Shown here: positions 49,950 to 58,447 of the stretch, piece by piece
How the letters are laid out: every line of letters begins with the position of its first letter
Position numbering within the stretch: position 1 is the first letter of the stretch
Assembly (NCBI GenBank): GCA_018110825.1
Contig: JAGBCL010000095.1
Coordinates: forward strand, 248,001 to 312,000
Direction: 5' to 3'
Source of the DNA: Oscillospiraceae bacterium
GTDB taxonomy: Bacteria > Bacillota > Clostridia > Oscillospirales > Ruminococcaceae
Length of the DNA: 64,000 nucleotides
Notes under the pieces: generated by a model
Database searches by the model: none
What the model was told of the DNA's origin: nothing
What the model saw: only the letters and a program-made list of their open reading frames with translations
Program-made: the position numbers and the translations under genes

Positions 49950-52529
49950 TCAAATTATGCAATAAATAAACTTAACCTTGAACTTCCCGAATGCAGAAAG
50001 CGTCTGACAGTATCTTTTGGCAAGGCTTGTAACCGCAAATTTCATTTCATTCGCATCTTCACGTGTAACAATGTTGCCGCCGAAGGATGCTTTAAGTGCA
50101 ATGCTGATAATCTGAGATGCATTGCCGTCAGCAAGAAATGCCGAACGCTGTGAAAGCATTTCCGCAAATTCAGAGTAAGTCAATCCGCCTTGTTCCGGCA
50201 TATCCATAAGTTTGAGAAGCTGGCAGAAACGCTTGTAGTCGGCAGTAATCTGTGCAATCGGAGTTTTAGCCGATTTGCGTTGCATAAGAATAAAATATCT
50301 GCGCAGGATTATTGCCGCAGGAATTGTAATAATGACCAGAATAAGTATCAATACCCATGTCAGGTCATAAACAACATCAACCTTGTTTTCGCCATCAATT
50401 CCGAAAATTCCAAATCCGACCGATTGCTGAGGACTGCTTTCTGCAGGCTGTGAAGCCTGAGTTTCCGTTTTTTCTGTCGGAATAGTGGTAACCGCTTCTT
50501 CCGTATTATCTGAAACATCGGTGTTGGTAAGGTCTGTTTCTTGAAGCTGAAGAACAGTTTGATTATCATTTGTTTCTTCATTTGAAGTGACAGTTGTTTC
50601 AGTGGTTATTTCAGGTTCGCTTTCCAAAGCAGGTTCTGTTTCCGTAACAGTTGTTTCTGTAGGAAAAGCAGTTCTTACATTGCCGTATCCTGAGGTGAAT
50701 TCCATAGGGTACCAGCCATATCCGTCAATGTAAATCTCAACCCATGCATGTCCATGCGTGTCCTGAACGTTTACAGTTGTTACTGTGCCGGGCGTGATGC
50801 CAGAATCATAATCGTAAGGCGTAATTACATACCCCTCAACATATCGTGCAGGAATACCGGCGTATCGGCACATCATTACCGCTGTTGAAGCAAAGTGTGA
50901 ACAGCTTCCTTCCTTGTGTTCAAGAAAATGGTTTACAAAATCCTTGCCTTTTGGAAGCGGCTCCGTTGTAAGAGTGTAAGTGCAGTTATCTCTCAACCAG
51001 TTTCGGATGTAATAAAGCTTTCTGCCGAAAACCGTCATTTCATCAAGCGTGCTTTTTCCAGTCTGAAATTCTTCTGCAGTGATGTAATCATAATAACTCT
51101 GATTGAAAATCACTGATGGGTCAAAGGTGTCAGGAATTTCAAGATAATTTTCATACACAAAATTTCTGTATATCGCCTCATCACTTGCAAGTGCATGTGG
51201 TACAGACCAGCGACGCTTGAACAGGTTCTGATAACCGTAGTAATCATCAGGGTCATAGAATTGTCCGAAGTACGATTTGTCATTACCGGTGAAATAGCTT
51301 TCATCAATGATTTTGTACCTTAAAACACTCTCAGGCACAAGATTGTATGGCATATACATGTAATCATCATTTGCACAGATATTTTTGACAGAAAAGTTAT
51401 AGCTTGATAGCTTTACAGGAGAATATTTCATATTATATCCGTCCAGAATCAGTGAAGAAAGTTCTTCAGTGGTAAAATTATCTGTAATATTCTCCAGTTG
51501 TCGGAGTTTGTTGTCAGGAAGTTCCTCCCAGCTCCTTCCCGTGTATACAGACCCGACAAAGCCCCTTAAATACACCGTATCCTCAGAACGCGGCAGCGTT
51601 ACCTGAAGAACATCCTTGAATTCAAAACGTATTTTGCCGAATTCATCAAGCTTACCGTGATTAATTGCCCCGTAAACATAATAATCGCCCATAATCTGGG
51701 AAATGGTTTCCTTGATATCATTTTTCAATTCACCGTTGTCCAGATAGCTGTCTGCTTTTTCAAAAATATCGTCAAGTGCCTGAGGACGTTCATAATCAAT
51801 AGCTTTTGTAATGCCGAAAACAAATGCAAAGCATAACGCGGCAGCAACTGCCGCAGCAGCGGAACATTCTATGCCATAACGTATAAATTGCTGATTGTGT
51901 ACGGTGTTGGTGGTTGTAAATTCAAGAACCATCATTGCCACAAAAGAAATAATAAATGCCGCAAAAGCAAGCGGACTTGGTTCAAGTTCTATCATGAATA
52001 CAGGAATGACAGGTACGATAAAAACAAACAATGTATACAATCCGCTGTCACACCGAACAAGCAGATAACCTGCAAGAAAACATATCAGCACCGCAGAATA
52101 AACAACGAATACCGTCATGTGCTGTTGTGCAAGCTCAGGTTCAAGTATAGGGATAAATGGCTTGTTTCTGAATGCAGCCTTGGCTGTTGATGCGTAAATG
52201 TTCAGAAATCCCGCTAATCCCGCAGAAAAAGAATTTTTAAAGACAAATGCACCTGTAATGCATCCCGCCGCAGAAAGAGCAATTGCCGGATATGCAATCT
52301 TATTTTTCAGACGGAACGTATTCGTGAGAATACACATACCGATGATTACAGCCAGAACAAGAGTGTTGCTGACATTTGTTTCAAAGGATGTAAGGACCGT
52401 AAAAATTGAACCGCAGCAACCCAGTACGGCAATGACAAAGCGGATTATCTGTATTTGCAGTGTAGGTTTTGTGCCTGATTTCCTAATCGTTGCAGTGACA
52501 TTGACAGATGACTGACAACCAGATGCCAT
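49950..52529 (-). CDS. Membrane transglutaminase-like protein (TgpA type)
   Basis: 859 residues; AAAGGAGGT 6 nt before the ATG. Five or six N-terminal helices (to ~residue 240), then an extracellular transglutaminase-like domain with the Cys in GSC543SHFASTAVMMCRYAGIPARYVEGY, the His in DTHGHAWVEIYIDGYGWYPMEF and the following Asp position. A Thr/Glu-rich segment, one more helix (LTWVLILILVIITIPAAIILRRYF) and a cytosolic DUF4129-like tail follow. The family is coupled to MoxR and DUF58 genes, as here, and is thought to modify or cut surface proteins. Substrate unknown. Confidence 0.88.
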   Translation of the reverse strand: MASGCQSSVNVTATIRKSGTKPTLQIQIIRFVIAVLGCCGSIFTVLTSFETNVSNTLVLAVIIGMCILTNTFRLKNKIAYPAIALSAAGCITGAFVFKNSFSAGLAGFLNIYASTAKAAFRNKPFIPILEPELAQQHMTVFVVYSAVLICFLAGYLLVRCDSGLYTLFVFIVPVIPVFMIELEPSPLAFAAFIISFVAMMVLEFTTTNTVHNQQFIRYGIECSAAAAVAAALCFAFVFGITKAIDYERPQALDDIFEKADSYLDNGELKNDIKETISQIMGDYYVYGAINHGKLDEFGKIRFEFKDVLQVTLPRSEDTVYLRGFVGSVYTGRSWEELPDNKLRQLENITDNFTTEELSSLILDGYNMKYSPVKLSSYNFSVKNICANDDYMYMPYNLVPESVLRYKIIDESYFTGNDKSYFGQFYDPDDYYGYQNLFKRRWSVPHALASDEAIYRNFVYENYLEIPDTFDPSVIFNQSYYDYITAEEFQTGKSTLDEMTVFGRKLYYIRNWLRDNCTYTLTTEPLPKGKDFVNHFLEHKEGSCSHFASTAVMMCRYAGIPARYVEGYVITPYDYDSGITPGTVTTVNVQDTHGHAWVEIYIDGYGWYPMEFTSGYGNVRTAFPTETTVTETEPALESEPEITTETTVTSNEETNDNQTVLQLQETDLTNTDVSDNTEEAVTTIPTEKTETQASQPAESSPQQSVGFGIFGIDGENKVDVVYDLTWVLILILVIITIPAAIILRRYFILMQRKSAKTPIAQITADYKRFCQLLKLMDMPEQGGLTYSEFAEMLSQRSAFLADGNASQIISIALKASFGGNIVTREDANEMKFAVTSLAKRYCQTLSAFGKFKVKFIYCII

Positions 52530-52548
52530 ATGCCGTACCTCCTTTCAA

Positions 52549-53727
52549 TTATATAATGAGTAATTCGTTGCTGCTGAGCTTTTCGGCATCAGCATAAATT
52601 ATTTCAGTTTTGTACAATTCATCATTTTCAGCTGCATCTAAAGAACCTGTGCATATTATGGTAAGATGAGCATCGCCGCATGTTGCTTCAAGTTCTTCGG
52701 TATGCACAATGTCTGTTCTGTCTGAAAACGTGATAACTCTTGAAAATCGGCTTTTGACAGTAAACTCTTCTTCTGTTTTTTCAGCACTGGAAAAGCTGAT
52801 ATCAACAGCTGCATTTTTCAGGTTGAAAATGATTTCGGAAACTGCCGAAATGAATTTGTCCGTGTTGGTGATTTCATATCTTTGTACTGTATAGTCTGAG
52901 CATGCATACGCAATTGTATGAGTAATCCCGTATTCAATCAGAAAATTCGAAACGGAAAAGGCGGAATCAAGAATTCTGTCAATTGAGTCAGCGTTTCCGC
53001 AGCCGCAGAAATCCATAATGAGCAGGATATTGCTTCCGACAGGAAGGGAAAGTTCCTTTACAATGAACGTTTCGCTTCTGCTGCTGAGTTTCCAGTGAAT
53101 ACGATTGTTATTATCGCCCTCGCGGTACTCGCGGAGTGAAAAGATTTCCGACGGGTCATCACCGGGCTTAAAGGGAGAAAATGTGCTGCTTTCCAAAGTT
53201 GATGAAGCATTGTTCCGAATTTCAGCTTGAATCGGGAAGATAATCGGAAGAGCAATAATTCTGTTTTCTGGAGTGACCTTTACAGGAATTGAAAACAGCC
53301 CCAGAGTATCACGGAGCCGTATCTTTGTTATTCTCACATCCACAGAACCGCAGTGAGATGGAGAGATATTGATTGAAAAAGTTTCATTTGCACGGGCACC
53401 TACAGCCGCACTTAATGAAAATTTCTTTTTTGAAGCGGAATCAAACAGAATGTTCGACTTGTACGCAATTTCCACATAACATCTTGCTATCGGAAATACA
53501 GAGTTGTTTTTCACATTTATCTTCAGAACAGCCGCCATGCCGCGTGGCACCGATGTCTGTTCAAAATAGGCATTTACCCTTACCGATACAGCTGTAATGC
53601 ACAGAATAATCAGCATAAAAAACGGCATTACTAAAACAAACATCAGCAGTATGAATGATAAATCACCCTTGTAAAGAACATGAAAGCCTGCCGAAAATAG
53701 GAGCAGCAGGAAATAAATTAACCTCAT
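52549..53727 (-). CDS. DUF58 domain membrane protein
   Basis: 392 residues. Two N-terminal helices (FLLLLFSAGFHVLYKGDLSFILLMFVLVMPFFMLIILCI), a beta-rich region (FEQTSVPRGMAAVLKINVKNNSVFPIARC), then the DUF58 core FKPGDDPSEIFSLREYREGDNNNRIHWKLSSRSETFIVKEL (the usual DxxxxIxWxxxAR pattern with Ser for Ala) and a vWA-like segment SNILLIMDFCG. GAAAGGACAAG precedes the ATG. Middle gene of the MoxR-DUF58-TgpA set; role unknown but probably chaperone-linked assembly at the membrane. Confidence 0.88.
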   Translation of the reverse strand: MRLIYFLLLLFSAGFHVLYKGDLSFILLMFVLVMPFFMLIILCITAVSVRVNAYFEQTSVPRGMAAVLKINVKNNSVFPIARCYVEIAYKSNILFDSASKKKFSLSAAVGARANETFSINISPSHCGSVDVRITKIRLRDTLGLFSIPVKVTPENRIIALPIIFPIQAEIRNNASSTLESSTFSPFKPGDDPSEIFSLREYREGDNNNRIHWKLSSRSETFIVKELSLPVGSNILLIMDFCGCGNADSIDRILDSAFSVSNFLIEYGITHTIAYACSDYTVQRYEITNTDKFISAVSEIIFNLKNAAVDISFSSAEKTEEEFTVKSRFSRVITFSDRTDIVHTEELEATCGDAHLTIICTGSLDAAENDELYKTEIIYADAEKLSSNELLII

Positions 53728-53746
53728 AAGGCTTGTCCTTTCGGAT

Positions 53747-54703
53747 TTATATTTTAGGAGCAGGAGTGCGTGCGGTTATGTCACGGAGCACGTCAGCTGC
53801 AGTTACACCTGCCGCTTTTGCCTTGGGAGAAATAATAATTCTGTGTTCTGCAACATCGTTGAGAATGTATTTTACATCATCTGGAATAACATAGCTCCGT
53901 CCGCTGAGCAGTGCTGTAGCCTTAGCCATTGCCGCCAATGCAACCGAGCCTCTCGGACTGAGTCCCAGTTTGATTTGTGGGTGTGTACGGGTTGCTGCGG
54001 CAATAGATGCAATATATCTGTAGACACGGTCATCAACAAAAATATGTTCAGCCGCCGCACGAAGCATAAGTACGTCCTTTGCGCTTGCAACAGGAACAAT
54101 GCTGTCAGCAGGCTTTTCCGCACCCTTTGACTTGAGAATTGCAACCTCGCTGTTCAGGTCAGGGTAACCCATCGAAAGACGTACAATGAAACGGTCAAGC
54201 TGTGATTCGGGAAGCATCTGTGTACCTACCGAGCCGATAGGATTCTGCGTGGCAATAACAATGAACGGCTTTGGAAGTTCGTGCGTAACACCGTCAACAG
54301 TTACCGCACCTTCTTCCATAGCCTCAAGAAGTGCACTCTGTGTCTTGCTTGAGGTACGGTTTATTTCGTCAGCAAGGAAAAGGCTGCAAAGTGCCGCACC
54401 CGGCTTGTATTCAAAACATTCTGTTTGCTTGTTGTAGACGGTAAAGCCCGTAACATCTGCAGGAAGCACATCGGGAGTAAACTGCATACGCTTGTAGTCA
54501 AGGGACATCGCCTTTGAAAAAGCAAGTGCAAGGGTGGTTTTTCCTACGCCTGGTATATCATCAAGAAGAATGTGTCCGCCCGCAATAATAGCAAGCTGAG
54601 TCTTGACAATGATGTCATCCTTGCCGATGACAGCTTTTTTGACTTCCTCATTTATTCTCTTTGCTACAGGCAGAACACTCTGGCGTATTGTTTCGTCGGT
54701 CAT
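53747..54703 (-). CDS. MoxR-family AAA+ ATPase
   Basis: 318 residues. VKKAVIGKDDIIVKTQLAIIAGGHILLDDIPGVGKTTLALAFSKAM carries Walker A; FLADEINRTSSKTQSALLEAMEEGAVTVDG is Walker B and the pore-side loop; FIVIATQNPIGSVGTQMLPESQLDRF is sensor 1 with the Arg finger region; GLSPRGSVALAAMAKA is sensor 2. A cytosolic chaperone-like ATPase that acts on its neighbouring membrane partners. First gene of the three-gene minus-strand operon. Confidence 0.94.
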   Translation of the reverse strand: MTDETIRQSVLPVAKRINEEVKKAVIGKDDIIVKTQLAIIAGGHILLDDIPGVGKTTLALAFSKAMSLDYKRMQFTPDVLPADVTGFTVYNKQTECFEYKPGAALCSLFLADEINRTSSKTQSALLEAMEEGAVTVDGVTHELPKPFIVIATQNPIGSVGTQMLPESQLDRFIVRLSMGYPDLNSEVAILKSKGAEKPADSIVPVASAKDVLMLRAAAEHIFVDDRVYRYIASIAAATRTHPQIKLGLSPRGSVALAAMAKATALLSGRSYVIPDDVKYILNDVAEHRIIISPKAKAAGVTAADVLRDITARTPAPKI

Positions 54704-54745
54704 ATCTTAAAACCCCTTAAAGTTTATTTTATCATAATATAAATA

Positions 54746-54774
54746 ATTATATCATACTTTGCGTTGCAATACAA
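54746..54774 (-). promoter_or_regulatory. Probable promoter of the MoxR operon
   Basis: Minus strand: TTGTAT (54769-54774, weak), 17 bp, TATAAT (54746-54751) with extended TG one base before. Confidence 0.6.
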
Positions 54775-54794
54775 ATTACAATTTGGTAAATTGG

Positions 54795-54809
54795 GTTACA
54801 TATTGTAAC
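54795..54809. promoter_or_regulatory. Palindrome in the MoxR / leader intergenic region
   Basis: GTTACA-TAT-TGTAAC is a perfect inverted repeat 20 bp upstream of the MoxR -35 box and 48 bp upstream of the divergent -35 box. Apart from it, the two promoters and a T-rich run, nothing else is seen in 54704-54921. Confidence 0.45.
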
Positions 54810-54857
54810 TTAAATGGAATAAAATTACGTTAATTTCAATTTTTTTTCGTAAAAAAC

Positions 54858-54886
54858 TTGACAATACACGGATACGGGTATATAAT
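54858..54886 (+). promoter_or_regulatory. Perfect consensus promoter upstream of Phe-rich ORF, LRR gene and aro genes
   Basis: TTGACA (54858-54863), 17 bp, TATAAT (54881-54886). It leaves a ~240-nt transcribed leader before the LRR lipoprotein gene. Confidence 0.9.
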
Positions 54887-54921
54887 TAATTGTGTAGATT
54901 TTTATTTTGGAGAAATAAAGT

Positions 54922-55038
54922 ATGAAGGCTGTAAATTCTGTTCTTGGCTTTTTTAACTTTATATTTTTTGCAGGCACAGGCTTTTACTTTAGCTTTGGGT
55001 TTTACTTTCCATGCCATAAAAAAATATATTGCCGATAA
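54922..55038 (+). CDS. 38-residue Phe/Tyr-rich ORF, candidate leader peptide
   Basis: The ATG follows a consensus promoter by 36 bp and a TTTTGGAGAAA ribosome site by about 10 nt. The peptide begins MKAVNSVLGFFNFIFF and ends CHKKIYCR; 10 of 38 residues are Phe and 3 are Tyr, with an alternating run FYFSFGFYF near the middle. Downstream lie an LRR gene and aroF-aroB-aroA-aroC with no terminator between, so it could be a Phe/Tyr attenuation leader like E. coli pheL. It could instead be a small hydrophobic membrane peptide or a chance reading of T-rich DNA. In 55039-55127 I see no firm terminator hairpin (only GAAAT-loop ATGTT/AACAT and weak GCCG/CGGC pairing). Confidence 0.5.
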   Translation: MKAVNSVLGFFNFIFFAGTGFYFSFGFYFPCHKKIYCR

Positions 55039-55133
55039 CAGAATCATAAGCTGATGTTGAAATAACATATTGTTTGTAACGGTCTGCGGCAAGAAGTGTC
55101 ACAGGCTGTTTTTGTTTTGAAAGGAAAATGATT

Positions 55134-56159
55134 ATGAATAGGAAGATAAGAAGTGCTTTTGGTGTACTGACTGCAGCGATAATGGCTTTATCAATGACAG
55201 GATGCGGTAAAGACGATGATACTGCTGCAGAGCCTGCAGAAACTTTCGATTCAGCAGGGTATGAATCAAGAATTGCCGAACTGGAATCTCAGGTTGAATC
55301 ACTGAAAGCTGAAACATCACCTAATATAGGATTTAGGGATAAGTCCGACTTTATTCTCGGTAAAGACAATCCGGCAGTAAGTGAAGCTGCTGCTGTCAAG
55401 GAAGAGGTTATGTCAGATTTGCCGCAGTTTATTACAATCAACGGCGTTGAGTACAGTACCAGCCTTACAAGTCTTACCCTTAATAATATGGGACTTACTG
55501 ATGAAGATATCAAGGATCTGAAGTATATGGTTAACCTTACCGAGCTTCACATCTATCAGAACAATATCAGTGACCTTACACCGCTGAAGGGTCTGACAAA
55601 TCTTGAGGCACTTTCTCTGTTCAATAACAATATCAGTGACCTTACACCGCTTGCAGGTCTTATATCGCTTAAGGATTTGTACCTGCGTTCAAATAATATC
55701 ACAGATATTTCAGCACTTGACGGACTGTTGAATCTTGAAGTGCTTGACCTTTCGGAGAATAATATTTCCGATATTACCCCGCTTGCGGGAATGTCCAATA
55801 TTACATTGCTCCGCCTTAACGACAACCAGATCAGTGACATCTCAGCGCTCAGCAGCATGAAATACATGGACAGACTTCATCTGCAGAATAATCAGATTTC
55901 CGATATAACACCAGTCATGAATATGGTTGATATGACGGAAATCTACCTTGAAAACAATCTTGTTTATGATGTAGAGCCGCTTATGTCTCTGACAAGCCTT
56001 GGCTGGATAAAGCTTGGCGGGAATCCGGTGACAAATCTTAATCCGCTTACCAATCTTGCAGGTCTGAAAAAGCTTTATATCGAAGGCATTTCTGTTTCAG
56101 AAGAAGATATGACAGTGCTTGCGGACAAACTACCTGATACAACTATTGTTACAAAGTAA
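55134..56159 (+). CDS. Leucine-rich-repeat lipoprotein
   Basis: 341 residues from ATG 55134, ten bases after AAAGG (an ATG two codons earlier is too close). Signal peptide with lipobox SMTGC, a short coiled coil (YESRIAELESQVESLKAE), then about eight 22-residue SDS22/internalin-type repeats of the form LEALSLFNNNISDLTPLAGL and a C-terminal cap. It is a lipid-anchored surface protein, likely for protein-protein binding. It sits oddly between a strong promoter/leader and the aro genes, 69 bp before aroF, without a visible terminator between. Confidence 0.88.
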   Translation: MNRKIRSAFGVLTAAIMALSMTGCGKDDDTAAEPAETFDSAGYESRIAELESQVESLKAETSPNIGFRDKSDFILGKDNPAVSEAAAVKEEVMSDLPQFITINGVEYSTSLTSLTLNNMGLTDEDIKDLKYMVNLTELHIYQNNISDLTPLKGLTNLEALSLFNNNISDLTPLAGLISLKDLYLRSNNITDISALDGLLNLEVLDLSENNISDITPLAGMSNITLLRLNDNQISDISALSSMKYMDRLHLQNNQISDITPVMNMVDMTEIYLENNLVYDVEPLMSLTSLGWIKLGGNPVTNLNPLTNLAGLKKLYIEGISVSEEDMTVLADKLPDTTIVTK

Positions 56160-56228
56160 ATAAAAACGTTTCGTGCAGAATGTGTACCTTACGCTTTTAA
56201 ATATATTTTAATTTCGGAGGAAAATAAA

Positions 56229-57245
56229 ATGATTGTTATTCTTAAAAAAGGTGCAAATACCGAAGCTGTTGCAAGACTTGAAGAAATCCTCAAGTCCAAG
56301 GGCGTAACAGCCAACCATATCGAGGGTGCAACCCAGAACATTATCGGTCTTGTAGGCGATACATCAAGAATTGATGTTGACTCACTTCTTGCTCAGGACT
56401 GCGTTGAAAGTATCCGTCGTGTACAGGAGCCTTACAAGCAGGCTAACCGTAAGTTCCATCCTGATGATACAGTTATTCCGGTAAGAGATTGCATCATCGG
56501 CAACGGCTCTCTCCAGATTATTGCTGGTCCTTGCTCTGTTGAAACAGAAGACCAGATTATGCAGACAGCTATCGCTTGTAAAAAGGCAGGCGCAACAATG
56601 CTCCGCGGCGGTGCGTTCAAGCCAAGAACCTCCCCATATTCCTTCCAGGGCCTCGGTAAGGAAGGTCTTGACCTTCTAATTCAGGCTCGTAAGGAAACAG
56701 GACTTCCAATCGTAACAGAAATCATGAACGGTGCTGACCTTGACCTTTTTGCTGATATTGACGTAATCCAGGTAGGTGCAAGAAACATGCAGAACTTCGA
56801 GCTTCTCAAGGCTCTCGGTAAGTCTGATAAGCCAGTCCTCCTCAAGAGAGGGCTTGCAAATACAATGGAAGAGCTCCTCATGTCTGCCGAATACATTATG
56901 GCAGGCGGCAACCAGAATGTTATCCTATGCGAAAGAGGTATCCGTACATTCGAAACATGGACAAGAAATACTCTCGATATTTCCGCTGTACCTCTCCTCA
57001 AGCAGAAGACACACCTTCCGATTTGTATTGACCCATCTCATGCAGCGGGTATTGCTTCTCTCGTTGAACCGCTTTCCCTTGCTTCTATCGTAGCAGGTGC
57101 AGACGCTCTTGAAATTGAAGTACACTGCGACCCTAAGAGTGCACTTTCCGACGCAAGTCAGCAGCTTACACCTGAAAAGTTTGAAGCTGTTATGGGTAAA
57201 ATCAGAGATATTGCAGGATACATGGGCAGAACAATCGGCAAATAA
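56229..57245 (+). CDS. aroF: 3-deoxy-7-phosphoheptulonate (DAHP) synthase, copy 2
   Basis: 338 residues, TCGGAGG before the ATG. Same type I-beta architecture as the copy at 9.7 kb: N-terminal ferredoxin-like domain (MIVILKKGANTEAVARLEEIL, IIGLVGDTS) and barrel with [67 protein letters not shown]. The two catalytic domains are very alike, the regulatory domains less so. This copy starts the shikimate cluster aroF-aroB-aroA-aroC. Confidence 0.95.
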   Translation: MIVILKKGANTEAVARLEEILKSKGVTANHIEGATQNIIGLVGDTSRIDVDSLLAQDCVESIRRVQEPYKQANRKFHPDDTVIPVRDCIIGNGSLQIIAGPCSVETEDQIMQTAIACKKAGATMLRGGAFKPRTSPYSFQGLGKEGLDLLIQARKETGLPIVTEIMNGADLDLFADIDVIQVGARNMQNFELLKALGKSDKPVLLKRGLANTMEELLMSAEYIMAGGNQNVILCERGIRTFETWTRNTLDISAVPLLKQKTHLPICIDPSHAAGIASLVEPLSLASIVAGADALEIEVHCDPKSALSDASQQLTPEKFEAVMGKIRDIAGYMGRTIGK

Positions 57246-57253
57246 TTTTCTAT

Positions 57254-57291
57254 GGGACTATGCGGCAGGAATAACGCTTGCCGCTTGTCCC
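57254..57291 (+). other. Intercistronic hairpin in the aro cluster
   Basis: GGGAC...GCGGCA pairs with TGCCGC..GTCCC (57254-57258/57287-57291 and 57262-57267/57279-57284) with a small internal loop. No U-tract follows. It may stabilise or partly terminate the aroF message. Confidence 0.5.
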
Positions 57292-57349
57292 TGTGCTTGT
57301 TTATAACCGCAGCGTTTTGAAAAGAAATTTTAGATAGGACGGAGATATT

Positions 57350-58432
57350 ATGTCGCTTAAAAAAATTACTGTTACCGCATCAGGAATTTATGACGTGATT
57401 ATCGGCGGAGGTCTGCTCCGTCATTGCGGAGGCTATATTCAGAATGTAACTGAAGCACAGAAGCTTGCGGTTATAACAGATGATACCGTTGACTCACTTT
57501 ACGGGAAAATCGTTACAGCTGCACTTGAAAGCGAAGGCTACATTGTAAGTAAGTTCGTTTTCCCGCATGGAGAGCAGTCAAAAAACTCTGAAACACTGGT
57601 TAAAATCTGGAATTTTCTCTGCGAAAACGGAATAAGCCGAAGTGACTGCCTTGTTGCACTCGGTGGCGGTGTAGTTGGTGATATTACTGGTTTTGCGGCA
57701 GCAACTTATCTTCGCGGCGTTGATTTTGTACAGCTTCCTACAACCCTTCTTGCGCAGGTAGATTCCTCTGTCGGCGGCAAGACAGCTGTTGACCTTGACG
57801 GAGGCAAAAACCTTGTAGGTGCTTTCAAGCAGCCTAAGCTTGTGCTTTGCGATACAGATACGCTTGATACTCTTGATGATGAAATTTTCATCGACGGTAT
57901 GGGTGAAGTCGTTAAGTACGGTATGATTAAATCAGCGTCTCTTTTTTCTGAGCTTGAGCAGTATACCGTTGAAACACTCAGAAAGAATAAGGACGTGCTG
58001 GACGATATTATTGCACAGTGCGTAACAATAAAGCGTGACGTTGTTCAGGCTGACGAGTTCGATACAGGAGAAAGAATGCTCCTTAATTTTGGTCATACAA
58101 TCGGTCACTCAATCGAGCAGTATTACAACTATACAGGCATTACCCACGGCAAGGCTGTAGGCATTGGCATGAAGCTTATTACGGCAATTGCTGAGGAAAA
58201 TGGCATGGCTGAGCCCGGAACATGCGGCAGACTCAAAAACTGCCTCAGCTATTATGGACTTGACAACGATATCGAGCCGACTCCCGCACAGCTTGCAGGC
58301 GGATGCGTAAATGACAAAAAGCGTTTCGGCGGCAACATAAATATAATTATCTGTTGTGATATAGGTGCTTCAATGATTAAGAAGATGCCCGTAGAAGCAT
58401 TCTTTGCAATGCTTGCTGAATATACTGAATAA
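57350..58432 (+). CDS. aroB: 3-dehydroquinate synthase
   Basis: 360 residues. It converts DAHP to 3-dehydroquinate with NAD and a divalent metal. Landmarks: AVITDDTVDSLYG, FPHGEQSKNSETLVKIWNFL, ALGGGVVGDITGFAAATYLRGVDFVQLPTTLLAQVDSSVGGKTAVDL, GKNLVGAFKQPKLV, DGMGEVVKYGMI, and the metal ligands in NFGHTIGHSIEQ and THGKAVGIGM. Third-from-last of the four-gene aro cluster; 15 bp before aroA. Confidence 0.96.
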   Translation: MSLKKITVTASGIYDVIIGGGLLRHCGGYIQNVTEAQKLAVITDDTVDSLYGKIVTAALESEGYIVSKFVFPHGEQSKNSETLVKIWNFLCENGISRSDCLVALGGGVVGDITGFAAATYLRGVDFVQLPTTLLAQVDSSVGGKTAVDLDGGKNLVGAFKQPKLVLCDTDTLDTLDDEIFIDGMGEVVKYGMIKSASLFSELEQYTVETLRKNKDVLDDIIAQCVTIKRDVVQADEFDTGERMLLNFGHTIGHSIEQYYNYTGITHGKAVGIGMKLITAIAEENGMAEPGTCGRLKNCLSYYGLDNDIEPTPAQLAGGCVNDKKRFGGNINIIICCDIGASMIKKMPVEAFFAMLAEYTE

Positions 58433-58447
58433 TCACGAGGATTAACA

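Noticed and set aside
55039-55127. Riboswitch or classical attenuator after the Phe-rich ORF
   Set aside because: I could not pair the T-rich CTGTTTTTGTTTT with a convincing upstream stem and no known riboswitch core was recognised.
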